Source: Schoenoplectus triqueter (taxonomy: Eukaryota; Streptophyta; Magnoliopsida; Poales; Cyperaceae). From it: 64,000 nucleotides of DNA. Made by a program: the position numbers and the translations under genes. Positions 21,873-32,704 of the stretch are shown here, piece by piece. How positions within the stretch are numbered: the stretch's first letter is position 1; each line of letters begins with the position of its first letter. Under the pieces are notes generated by a model. The model was given only the letters and a program-made list of their open reading frames with translations, was not told where the DNA came from and made no database searches. Location of the stretch: NCBI GenBank assembly GCA_964058805.1, contig CAXKVV010000579.1:1-64000 (forward strand). Reading direction: 5' to 3'.

Positions 21873-22563
21873 AACATCAACATATCTCTTGAGCCGATTG
21901 GTCGGTAGGCTCAACTTGTACTCCAACTTCTTCCCCTTCTTCTTTCCTTCTTCTTCATCATTGTCATTCATACCATCTTGATTGGTTTGGTCAGTCATTT
22001 TAACATTCGTGTTATCCGGTGGTTCAAGATCAAAATCATCACCCAAGTTATTAACTCAAGTATGATATTTACTTACCCAATTGGTTTATAGAGAATATTG
22101 TCAATCCTCCATATGAGTTATGGTACTTTATAAATTTGACATCTCGAAGTGGATATTGAAAAATTCATCATTTACCCTTTGCTAAAAATTTATTCTAGCT
22201 TGCATCTCTTGTTGTTGAAATGCAACACTTGCTTGTATTTTATTTTGTTGATTCAAATGAAGATGATACATGGATTGAGTAAGATATCCAAAATAAGTTT
22301 GCATGCTACCGATTAGAGATAAAGCCATATATGGGTCAAAAGAAGGTTGATAGCTCGGGTCATATGAGAAGTTTGGCATAAAAGTGTATGATTGATGTTG
22401 TGATTGTGAAGAAGTGTCGACATCCATTAAAGATGAGGCTTGGGTTGTGGATTCGGCATTGGGATCGGTATATTGATTCACTCTTATATTTGGATCCTTA
22501 ATCCATCCATTAATTAAGTGTTGATCATTTGGAGTCCAAGTAGAAGGATCACCAACTGTATTA
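21873..22563 (-). pseudogene. Decayed reading frame, possible transposon-associated DNA-binding protein
   Basis: One minus-strand frame runs from about 22,563 to a TGA at 21,873-21,875 with about five in-frame stops near the middle. In order it reads WTPNDQHLINGWIKDPN, a Q/S-rich stretch with SYDPSYQPSFDPYMALSLIG, a glutamine-rich LNQQNKIQASVAFQQQEMQA, then after the stops an acidic/basic tail ending LSLPTNRLKRYVDVE. The start resembles the MYB/SANT-like proteins linked to plant DNA transposons, but this is weak. Stretches between stops still look coding, so decay is recent or the stops mark introns. A TGAGTTAAT segment occurs just before both coding blocks, which could mark exon-border-like repeats. 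No confident family. Confidence 0.5.
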
Positions 22564-22659
22564 TTAACTCAACAAAGATTTGACAGTTAATGGAATATGT
22601 TCTTGGGTTCAATTCGATTATGTTCACACCTGAAAATTCGGAGATTTAAAAAAAAGCAG

Positions 22660-23625
22660 CTCGGCCTATTAAATTTAAAAATTTAAGAAAAAAATTTTAA
22701 AAGCATGAAGAGACTTAATTCAAATCTAAAGGCACCAAGAAAAATGAAGGATTCAAAGAAATGCTCAAAAATTAAAATTCTTAAAAAATTAAATGTCAAA
22801 ACTCTAGAAATTCAAATCGAAAATTTCTTCAAAATTTAAAATCTCAAAACTCTAATTTTACGGCAAAATCAAAATTTTCATAAAATTTGGGGATTTTCAT
22901 ATGTTACTATATATTTTTTGAGTTAGAAAAGTCAAAGAAATTCTAAATTATCAATTAAAATAATAAAAAATTAATTGTTCAAGCATTAAAAAATATTTGA
23001 TGCTTAATTAAAGGAAAAAAATGGTAAATAAAAATTCTCGTAAATTTTTTTACGCTTCAACAAATTTTTGAGCAAATTTTAATGCAATTTGGATAGAGGA
23101 ACCATTGAGAAATAATTTAAAAGCAAAAAATCAGCAAATGAAGGGCTTTAATTAAAAAAACAAAATGGAGAGGGGACAAATTTGAAATTTATCTCGGTTG
23201 CTACAATAATGCGATTTTGCTATAGTAATGCTGCCTCAAAACTGAAAATGAAGCTTATGGTCCCGTGCGATAAAAACTCACATATTATATACCGTTGGAA
23301 AGATCACGGAGTGCGGAACACAAAGAGATGGAGAACTCGTGAAATGGTCAAGCGGTTTGGGAGAAATTTGAAAGAAAATTTCCGATCTAAAAATAAAATT
23401 AAGCAATCTGAGTCATAATCAATCAAATTAACACTTCAAATACCTTCTTCATGCTCACAAGAGACTGATTGAGAGCTTAGTTGAATTTTAAAAGTTTCAA
23501 ATTTGTGAGACCACGAACTCATAAATCAGGTCCAAAATAAAGTTGGTCAAATTTTAAATCGGAGCATTTTATTGATTGAATAAATATTTTAGATCAATTA
23601 TTGAGGTCAATTAGATGCTAATCAG
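22660..23625 (+). repeat. Left arm of ~1-kb inverted repeat
   Basis: Reverse complement of 24,750-25,735, at roughly 75-80% by eye. Matching anchors include GTGAGACCACGAACTC here against GAGTTCGTGGTCTCAC on the right, and AAAACTCACATATTATATAC against GTATATAATATGTGAG-type sequence with small changes. The moderate divergence shows the arms are old. Small open frames in each arm (for example 23,182-23,418) show no motif and are probably not genes. Confidence 0.82.
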
Positions 23626-24749
23626 AGTAGCAGAGATATAATTTTTTATTTTCGAATCAGATCAGGGGCAAAAGAGGAAAAATTGTACCAGTATTTGTTA
23701 TTTTTTCATATTTAAAAAGGCTATAATTTTTTTCAGAAAAATAAAAAAATATAAAATTAGTTTCTATAGATTCATATGACATACTTCTACAAGACCTGTA
23801 AGTTTCATAAGATTCAGATCAGATCTCATCCCGTTTTCTCTTTTTATTGCATTTTCAATTATTTTAGAACTGATCTTACATTTATAAGGGATTCATTGAT
23901 CTTAAACGGTTTAAATACATCATTTAGCTTTAATCTAATATTCAATGATGTTTATATGCAGATTTGAGCCAAAAGAAAGGAAAGAAAATATAAATATCGA
24001 ATTACAATATAAGAACATCAAGAAAAAGAAGAAAATCGATATTGCACATGAAAATTTCCATCTTTATTGCACGAATCAAAATTACAAGCTATAATACACT
24101 CTTGATATCTATATTTATAGGATGTATGACTACCTAGATCTAATTTGTAGCTTGAGTAGAAGAGAAATTGATTGAATTTTATATCTTTGAGCTTGATTTT
24201 GATCTCAATTCAAGGATTGGATCTTATTTTGTATCTAATTTGAGGTTCAATTGGTTTTGGCAGCGTTTTGGATTAGCATTCAGCTTGGGATGAATAGTAT
24301 CTTTTGTATTTGAAGGATGAGAGGAGTTTAAATATGCATATGGGGTAGTAGATAGGTGTATGAGATCGATTTGACTTTTCTTTGACTAATTCATGCACAA
24401 ACTCTCTTCATTCATCTTCTCATACTCTTTTGAACGTTTTGTGGTGTATTAGATCAGTTCTAAGTGTTTTAAATATGCTCTAACAGCTGAGAGCACAAGT
24501 GGGGCACAAGTTATGTTTGCTGAAAATTTACAAATTTGTTATCTCCAACCATCACTTTGTCACAAGATGATTCTAGAGACTTCTAGAAGAGTTTAGTGCT
24601 TCAAACACATTCTTGCCACTCCCTTCCTGCATTTTAACCCTCGTCGGATCCCAATTATGCACCCGAGACCCGTTTTGCCTTCAAACTCGATTTCAAGCTT
24701 CATAGTCGTTCTCCTTCATTTCTTCACCATTTTTCGTGTTTCAAATCTT
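23626..24749. other. Spacer inside the inverted repeat
   Basis: About 1.1 kb, not self-complementary, less AT-rich than the arms in its right half. No transposase, RT or other motif was recognised, so I cannot say whether arms and spacer are one fold-back element or two independent LTR-like copies in opposite directions. Confidence 0.4.
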
Positions 24750-25735
24750 GATTACCATCTAATTGATCCCAGAAATTGATCTATAATGTTTATTCAATCA
24801 ATAGAATGCTCTAGTATAGAGTTCGACCAACTCAGTTTTTCACCTGATTTGCGAGTTCGTGGTCTCACCAATTTGAAGCTTTTGAAATTCAATCAAGCTC
24901 TCAAACAATCTCTTGTGACCATGGAGAAGGTATTTGAAGTGTCAATTTGATCAATCATGGCTCAGATTGCTCAATTTTACTTTTTGATAGGAAATATCTT
25001 CAGTTTTCTCCCAAACCGCTCAACCATTTCGCGAGTTCTTCATCTCTTTGTGTTCTCATCTCCGTACTATTTTCAACGATATATAATATGTGAGTTTTCA
25101 TCGCACGGGACCATCATCACCATTTTCGAATTTTGGGCAGTGGAGCAAGCTCAGATTACTGTAGTGTGCTATTGTAGCAATGAAAATTTTCGAATTTAGC
25201 CCCTCTCCATTTTGATTTTTAATTGGACCCTTTCATTTGCTGATTTTCTTATTTTTCTTTTTACTTTTAAATTGTTTCTCAAAGATCTATTTGTCCAAAT
25301 TTTACCAAAATTTGCTCAAAAATTCTTTAAATATAACAAAATTTATGATAATTTTTATTTATCATTTTGACCGTTGGTCAAGCATCAATTAATTTTTTAT
25401 GCTTGATCAATTAATTTTTTATTATATTAATTGATAATTTGAAATTTCTTTCAATTTTGTAACTCCAAAAATATCAAGTAATATATGAAAAATTCTCAGA
25501 ATTTTATTGAGAATTTAATTTTATCATAAAATTGAGTTTTGAGAATTTAGGTTTCGAAGAGGTTTTAGATTTGAATTTGTAGAGTTTCGACATTTAATTT
25601 TTTTCTTAAAAATTTTGATTTTTAAGCATTTCAATGAATTCTTCTTTTTTACTTGTGCTTCTGGACTTGAATTAAGCTTTTTCTGAGTTTTTTTTTTAAT
25701 TTCTCTTTAATTTTTTGAATCTTTTATCTCAAGTT
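24750..25735 (-). repeat. Right arm of ~1-kb inverted repeat
   Basis: Counterpart of 22,660-23,625. It starts near TAATTGATC and includes GAGTTCGTGGTCTCACCAAT. The open frame at 24,957-25,199 lies in the arm and is the approximate antisense of the frame-bearing part of the left arm. Confidence 0.82.
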
Positions 25736-26862
25736 ATTTTTTTAACAGAAAAGAGGATTGATATTAGTTAGCTGGACTTGACTTCGAGCAGGATGACATG
25801 GTAGCTGCTACTGACTATGCAAGCTTCTGAAATATTCATCAGTGTCATTTCAATAAAGGCAAGATAGAGCGTGGAATTTTGCCAAAAGGAAAAAAAAGAA
25901 TAGGAAAGGAGCTAACTTGATCTGATCATAAAGCACTACAAAATTTGTTTTTGAGAAAAAAAAAACTAACACCAAGTGAGACCAATATTTTTCACAAAGA
26001 CCTGCTTCAATGAAGAAGGAAAAAACACCTAAAATGCAGCAAAACCAAACCAATATGTTCACAAAGACACATCTGAATGAAGAAGAGACCAGAAGAGTAT
26101 TCGATATAGCAAAAATATGTATGCAGAAAAATCCATTTTGGACAACTTTACAATCACTTCAACTGAGGTTGTTCTGTGAGGAAACCTAATTCCAATAGTA
26201 TTCACTTCAAACTTCAAAAATAAAGAACAGCTTGTATCATAAACTGATACATAGAGGCATTCAGGCATGGAAATAACTTGAACTTTTAGGCAGTTATTTT
26301 GGAGTCAATGGCCATATCACCAATAGTGCAAATAAATCACGTTTAACAAAGAAACAAAAGCTGTTTTATTTGAAAGCACATTTAACAAAAGGCTGATTTT
26401 TCTCATTTTGAAAGCACTCAATATCAAATAATTCGATTAATATGTTCCAATGTTTCTAGGGACAAATAATATAAATACCCACAGAAAGTTGCACTAGCTA
26501 ATGCTTCACTGTTGTTACAGATACAGTGAGAACTTCGGAAAGAGCAATTGTGCCAGATAAATGTAGAAATTTTATTAGATATAACTTCCAGATATTTATA
26601 AATAAGCATGACATCATTAATATGGATAAAATATTCAACAAATTGGATACCAAAATTCAGTATGTATTTAAATTTTTATTGACCTTGGCACTTCAAAAGA
26701 AATTTATCATCCCTGAAACAATCTCTATGCCTAACAAAACACTAACTCGAGTAATATGACAAGGCAGCATTAAGTAAAAGGCTTCCAGATGAAGTAAGGA
26801 CAAGAACAACAAACCCTAAACCTCAACTCCAATCTTTATGATCGATATTTCAAATTTAATCA
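25736..26862. other. No gene seen
   Basis: Intergenic DNA. Two open frames of 70 and 77 codons lack motifs and splice context. A ~20-base direct repeat around 25,980 and 26,055 (CACAAAGAC followed by TGAATGAAGAAG-type sequence) is the only pattern noticed. Confidence 0.3.
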
Positions 26863-26904
26863 CCAAATAGCAACTGGTTCTAGAAAACCTTTGTCTTCAA
26901 GTAC
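26863..26904 (-). CDS. Candidate terminal exon, function unknown
   Basis: After a CTTTTCAG acceptor on the minus strand the frame reads VLEDKGFLEPVAIW and then TGA. It would follow the exon ending at 26,972 in phase 0 across a 67-base gap, which is short for a plant intron, so this pairing is uncertain. Family not recognised. Confidence 0.25.
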
Positions 26905-26971
26905 CTGAAAAGTTTGATTACACTACAAACTATTTTCTTTTCAACACAGAGTCGGAGAGAAATTGACCTAC

Positions 26972-27045
26972 CTCTAGAAGAGATTGAAGCCTAGCTATGT
27001 CAAGCGAATATCCAAGTTCAATTGACACTGTTTTATTCACCGAAA
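26972..27045 (-). CDS. Candidate exon, function unknown
   Basis: The minus strand is open as VSIELGYSLDIARLQSLLE up to a CTAGAG|GTAGGT donor. Joined to the next segment it would give SLLE-VLEDKGFLEP, a helix-like, leucine-rich sequence that looks protein-like. No start codon was found and the upstream side runs toward the satellite boundary at ~27,130, so any gene here has lost its 5' part to the array or never existed. Confidence 0.28.
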
Positions 27046-27129
27046 TTTGGCACGACTGTGGACTAAATGATTCGATCACTCTTTTTTCTCCTTACAGGCC
27101 GGGTTTATTCATGGTTTCTATTGGTCTTT

Positions 27130-28357
27130 ACGGGGTTTAAAAATTTTTGGCCACATAAGTACATATAATTTCACGCAAATTAATATAAATACTCGATTGT
27201 CTAATTAACACTTCGATATGAATATGCTATGACACTATTTCTTTATAAAACGTAAGTAAGATATATTAGAAATTGTTGTTTAAGCAAGTTGTTTTAGATT
27301 TTTAATAATTTTTGACTCATAACTACACATAATTTTATGAAAATTAATATAATTATTCTTCATTATATCTATTAGAAGATTATCCAATTAACACTTCGAT
27401 ATGAACATTGTACGATACAAATTTTGCACAAAACATATATAAGATGCGTTAAAAAATAGTTGTTTAAACAAGTTGTTTGAGTTTTTGAAAATTATTGGCC
27501 GCATAACAACACATAATTTCATAAAAATTAATATAATTACTCCTAATTATGTGTATTATATGATTGTCCAATTAAAACTCAGATATAAATATTCTATGAT
27601 GCTAATTTTACACAAAATATATAAGTAAGATGCATTAGAAACTGTTGTTTAAACAAGTTATTTGAGGTTTTTAACATTTTTTTGCGTCAAAACTACACAT
27701 AATTTTGAGCGAATTAATGTAATTACTCCTAACTAAGTCTATTATAAGATTATCAAATTAACAGTTCGATACGAATATCATAGGACACTAATTTTTCATA
27801 AGACATAAGTGGATACATTCGAAATTGCTGTTTAAACAAGTTGTTTAAGATTTTTAACATTTATTGCCTCATAACGACACATAATTTCATGAAAAATAAT
27901 ATAATTACTTCTAATTATGACTATTAGAAGATTATCACTATAACACTTCGATATGAACATTCTACGGCACGAATTGTGCATACAAAATAAGTAAGATGCA
28001 TTAAAAACTACTGTTTAAATAATTTGTTTGAGTTTTTTTAAAAAAATTGGCCGCATAACTACACATAATTTGCGCACAAATTAATATAATTACTCTTAAT
28101 TATGCCTATTATAAGGTTGTCTAATTAACACTTCAATATGAATATCCTATAACAATGATTTTTCACAAAACATTAATAAGATACATTTGAAACTGCTGTT
28201 TGAACAAGTTGTTTAAGATTTTCAAAATTTATTTCCTCATAACTACATATAATTTCGTAAAAATTAATATAATTATTCAATTAATACTTCAATATGAATA
28301 TCTTATGACACTATGTTTGAACAAAACATTAGTAAGATGCATAAAAAATAACAGTTT
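27130..28357. repeat. Left-edge satellite block, seven divergent ~183-bp monomers
   Basis: Using the TTCGATATG box as anchor, monomers sit at 27,217, 27,400, 27,584, 27,770, 27,952, 28,137 and 28,293 (spacings 183, 184, 186, 182, 185, 156). The last four correspond by sequence to HOR monomers M11, M1, M2 and M3. Here M1 is full length (185 bp), unlike in all HOR copies (152 bp). The M2-M3 spacing carries its own ~27-bp deletion. Identity to the HOR copies is clearly lower than between HOR copies, as expected at an array edge that has escaped homogenisation. Confidence 0.93.
28353..28357. repeat. Target-site duplication, left (AGTTT)
   Basis: AGTTT directly before the TG end of the solo LTR, identical to 29,544-29,548. 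The satellite monomer has a single AGTTT at this place in the HOR copies. Confidence 0.9.
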
Positions 28358-29543
28358 TGATAGACCTTGAAAGTCCTAGGATGGTGGTATGAAAGATTAA
28401 AATAGTGCAAGAATGTAAAGAACCTAAGGTAGAAATGTATAAACCAATTAGAGGCTTAATGTTCAAGTGTAATGACAGCGGAATACAATTTAAATCAATT
28501 CAATTCTCACAAGAATATAGCAATCAAAGAATTGTGAGAAAATAAAAGTAAAGATAAAAACAAGAACACAAGATGTAACAGAGTTCGACTTTAACAATGC
28601 CTACGTCTTCGGGACCCTCAACCTCTAACAATTGAGGTTGAGCCGATATATTAAAAAGGGTTTTAACACTTGTAGAACTTGGTCCCTTACAAAAATGGGT
28701 TGTCAAGCCTATCGGTAATAAGAGTGACAACACACTCAAAACAAGAAGTGAGTGACAACACACTCAAGAAAATGTGAACGCTACAGCTCAAGAGAATATT
28801 TTCAAGAAGATCACGAAGGATCAAGTTGAGAGAATAAAGATAAGCTAGATTGAGCTTGTATTAATCTCTTGAATTATCTCTCTCACTTTGTATATGGCTA
28901 GTAAGCTCTCTAGAGTAATGATTTAGCTAGATGGATCAGATTTCTTAATATTTTTTAGAGAGATAATCCTTTTAAAATAGATTTTCGGAAACTGCTGAAG
29001 AAACTTTTTTTCGGCCTGAACTGTTATAACGGTTTACGAATCGTTATAACGGTTTAGAAAGAATAGTCGTTGGATCAACTGAGCTGAAACGTTATAACGA
29101 TTCATCAAATCGTTATACATTTTATGAATCGTTATAATGATTACAAAATCGTTATACATTTCATAAATCGTTGTAACGATTACTGAATCATTACATAACG
29201 ATACGCTCTGGTTTCTTTGAGAATGTTTCTACCATAGAATATTTTTGGGTATTGAGATGAACCGTTATAACGATTACTGAACCGTTATAATGATTCTCTG
29301 GGCAAAAGCATTTTTCTCGTTATTTAAGCTCAATTTATCTCGACCAACTCAACTCAGTTTGAGTCTAACTAAACCTAAGTCTAATGCAGTCTTGATTAAG
29401 CTCATGTATCCCAGCACTAGTCTAGGTTCTTGTGCACTAGTCCATTTGCATGTTAATCCCTGCAAAAAACTCAAACAAAGCAAATTATAAAATTCAAGAT
29501 TGTTTTGCAAATTGACAAACCAAAAAAGATGTTAAGTGTAACA
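28358..29543. mobile_element. Solo LTR, 1,186 bp, inserted in satellite monomer M3
   Basis: It starts TGATAGACC, ends AGTGTAACA (TG...CA), is flanked by perfect 5-bp duplications AGTTT, and interrupts a satellite monomer whose two halves rejoin exactly (M3 to M4 spacing is 182 bp once the LTR and one duplication are removed). There is no second LTR copy, primer-binding site or coding sequence inside, so it is a solo LTR left by recombination between two LTRs of a full retrotransposon. It has a cluster of CGTTATAACG-type palindromic motifs at 29,027-29,296. Superfamily not assigned. Confidence 0.9.
29027..29296. repeat. Cluster of CGTTATAACG-type motifs inside the solo LTR
   Basis: At least ten copies of CGTTATAACGRTT-like or ATCGTTATA-like motifs occur within 270 bp, several being perfect palindromes (CGTTATAACG). 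They could act as repeated protein-binding sites in the LTR promoter region. Confidence 0.75.
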
Positions 29544-30740
29544 AGTTTAAACTAGTTGACGGATTTTTAAAATTTTTTTGCCGCATAACATCATAAAATT
29601 TCATGAAAATTAATATTATTACTCCCAATTATGCATATTATAAGATTATCTAATTAAAACTTCGATATGAATGTTCTATGATGCTGATTTGGCACAAGGC
29701 ATAAATAAGATGCATTAAAGCTGCTGTTTAAACAAGTTGATTGATTTTTTTATTTTTGGCCCCATAAATACACATAATTTCGTGAAAAAAAAAATTACTC
29801 ATAATTATGTCTATTATAAGAGTGTTCAATTAATACTTCGGTATAAACATTATACGACACTATTTTTGCCCAACGCATAAGTAAGATGCATTAGAAATAA
29901 CAATTTAAAAAAGATATTTGAGTATTTCACAAAATTACACATAATTTCTTATAAATTAATATATTTCTACTAAGAAATCCTATTATGAGATATTCTAATT
30001 AAATTTTTGATATGAATATTCTGGGACACTAATTTTGCACAAAATATAAATAAGATGCATTAAAAACAGTTGTTTAAACAAGTTATTTGAGTTTTTCAAA
30101 ACTTTTGGCTGCATAACTACACAATTTTTTTTATAAATTAATATAATTACTATCAAATGTACCTATTGTAAGATTTTTTAAATAAAATATGGATATGAAT
30201 ATTTTATGACGCTAATTTTGCGGAAAACATAAGTATGATGCACTAAAAATTGTTGTTCAAACAAGTTGTTTGAGTTTTTAATAATTCTTGGTCGCATAAC
30301 TACATTTAATTTCATGCAAGTTAATACAATTGCTCCTAATTATGCCTATTATAAAGAAATTCAATTAAAACTTCGATATGAATATTCTATAATGCTAATA
30401 TTGCACAAAACATAAGTAAGATGCACTAAAAACTACCGTTTAAACAAGTTATTTGGATTTATGAATTTTTTTGGGCGCATAACTACACATAATTTGGTGC
30501 AAATTAACATAATTAATCCTAATTATGTCTAATACAGGATTGTCAAATTAACACTTCGATATGAATATCATAGGGCTAATTTTTCATAAGACATAAGTCG
30601 GATACATTAGAAATTGCTGTTTAAACAAGTTATTAAAGATTTTTAACATTTATTGCCTCATAACGACACATAATTTCATGAAGATTAATATAATCACTCC
30701 TAATTATGCCTACTAGAAGATTATCACTTTAACACTTCGA
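29544..30740. repeat. Edge HOR copy with M7/M9 fusion
   Basis: After the solo LTR the monomers continue as M4, M5, M6, hybrid M7/M9, M10, M11, with box positions 29,666, 29,842, 30,011, 30,194, 30,377 and 30,560. The hybrid begins like M7 (ATGGATATGAATATT) and continues as M9 (TTTGCGGAAAACATAAGT) while keeping the 183-bp length, so two monomers were lost exactly in register. From M1 at 27,952 to the next M1 at 30,741, minus the LTR insertion, the unit is a 9-mer of ~1,598 bp. The 169-bp M5 spacing is already present here, so that deletion predates the HOR expansion. Confidence 0.9.
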
Positions 30741-32704
30741 CATGGAGTAAGATGCATTTAAAACTGCTGTTTAAATAAGTTATTTGCGTTTTTTTAATTT
30801 TTTTTGGCTGCATAACTACACATAACTTCGCACAAATTAATATAATTACTCCTAATTAAGCCTATTATAAGGTTGTCTAATGAACAATCCAATATGAACA
30901 TCCTGTAACGGTGATTTTTCACAAAACATTAATAAGATACATTTGAAACTGCTGTTTGAACAAGTTGTGTAAGATTTTCAAACTTTATTGCCTCATAACC
31001 ACATATAATTTCGTAAAAATTAATATAATTACTCCTAGTTATGCCTATTAGAATATTATCCAACTAATACTTCAATATGAATATCCTACGACGCTATGTT
31101 TGCACAAAACATTAGTAAGATGCATTAAAAAAACAGCAGTTTAAACTAGTTGAATGATTTTTTAATTTTTTTCCTGCATAACTTCAAAGAATTTCGTGAA
31201 AATTAATATTATTACTTCTAATTATGCCAATTATATAATTATCTAATTAAAACTTCGATATGAATGTTCTATGATGCTGATTTGGCACAAGACATAAGTA
31301 AGATGCATTAAAGCTGCTGTTTAAACAAGTTGATTGATTTTTTTTTTATTTTTGGCCCCGTAAATACACATAATTTCGTGCAAATAATTATAATTTACTC
31401 GTAATTATGTCTATTATAAGAGTGTTCAATTAACACTTCGATATGAACATTCTACGACACTATTTTTCCCCAAAACGTAAGTAAGATGCAATAGAAACAG
31501 CTATTTAAAAAAGTTATTTCAGTATTTCGCATAATTACACATAATTTCTTACAAATTAATATATTTCTTCTATGTATGCCTATTATGAGATATTCTAATT
31601 AAAACTTCGAGATGAACATTCTAGGACACCAATTTTGCACAAAACATAAGAAAGATGCATTGAAAACAGCCGTTTAAACAATTTATTTGTGTTTTTCAAA
31701 TTTTTTGGCTGCATAACTACACAAAATTTCTTATAAATTAAGACAATTACTCTTAAATGTACTATTACAAGATTTTTCAGTTATAACATGGATATGAATA
31801 TTCTACAACACTAATTTTGCACAAAACATAAGTAAGATGCACTAAAAACTGCTGTTTAAACAAGTTATTTGAGTTTTTCGTAATTTTTGGCCGCATAACT
31901 ACATATAATTTCGTGCAAATTGATACAATTACTCCTAATTATGCCTATTATAATATTGTCCAATTAAAGCATCGATATGAATATTCTATAACGCTAATAT
32001 TGCACAAAACATAAGTAAGATGCGTTAAAACTGCTGTTTAGACAAGTTATTTGGGTTTATGAAAATTTTTATCCGCACGATCACACTTTTTTTCGTACAA
32101 ATTAAAATTATTATAACTGATTACGCCTATTATAAGATTGTCCTTTTAAAACTTCGATATTAATATTCCATGACGCTAATTTTGCGGAAAACATAAGTAT
32201 GATGCATTAAAAATTGTTGTTTAAACAAGTTGTTTGAGTTTTTAATAATTTTTGGCCGCATAACTACATTTAATTTCATGCAAGTTAATACAATTGCTCC
32301 TAATTACGCCTATTATAAAGAAATTCAATTAAAACTTCGATATGAATATTCTATAATGCTAATATTGCACAAAACATAAGTAAGATGCGCTAAAAACTGC
32401 CGTTTAAACAAGTTATTTGGATTTATGAATTTTTTTGGCCGCATAACTACACATAATTTGGTGCAAATTAACAAAATTAATCCTAATTATGCCTAATACA
32501 GGATTGTCAAATTAACACTTCGATATGAATATCATAGGGCTAATTTTTCATAAGACATAAGTCGGATACATTAGAAATTGCTGTTTAAACAAGTTATTAA
32601 AGATTTTTAACATTTATTGCCTCATAACGACACATAATTTCATGAAGATTAATATAATCACTCCTAATTATGCCTACTAGAAGATTATCACTTTAACACT
32701 TCGA
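30741..32704. repeat. HOR copy 1 (1,964 bp); reference for monomer map
   Basis: Monomer boxes: M1 30,741; M2 30,893; M3 31,076; M4 31,259; M5 31,442; M6 31,611; M7 31,793; M8 31,976; M9 32,158; M10 32,341; M11 32,524. Mixed variant state: M5 has CCCC/GCAATAG but AAAAAAGTT. Private changes include ATGTACTATTACAAG before M7 and TTATAACATGG at M7. M4 T-tract 10. Confidence 0.95.
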
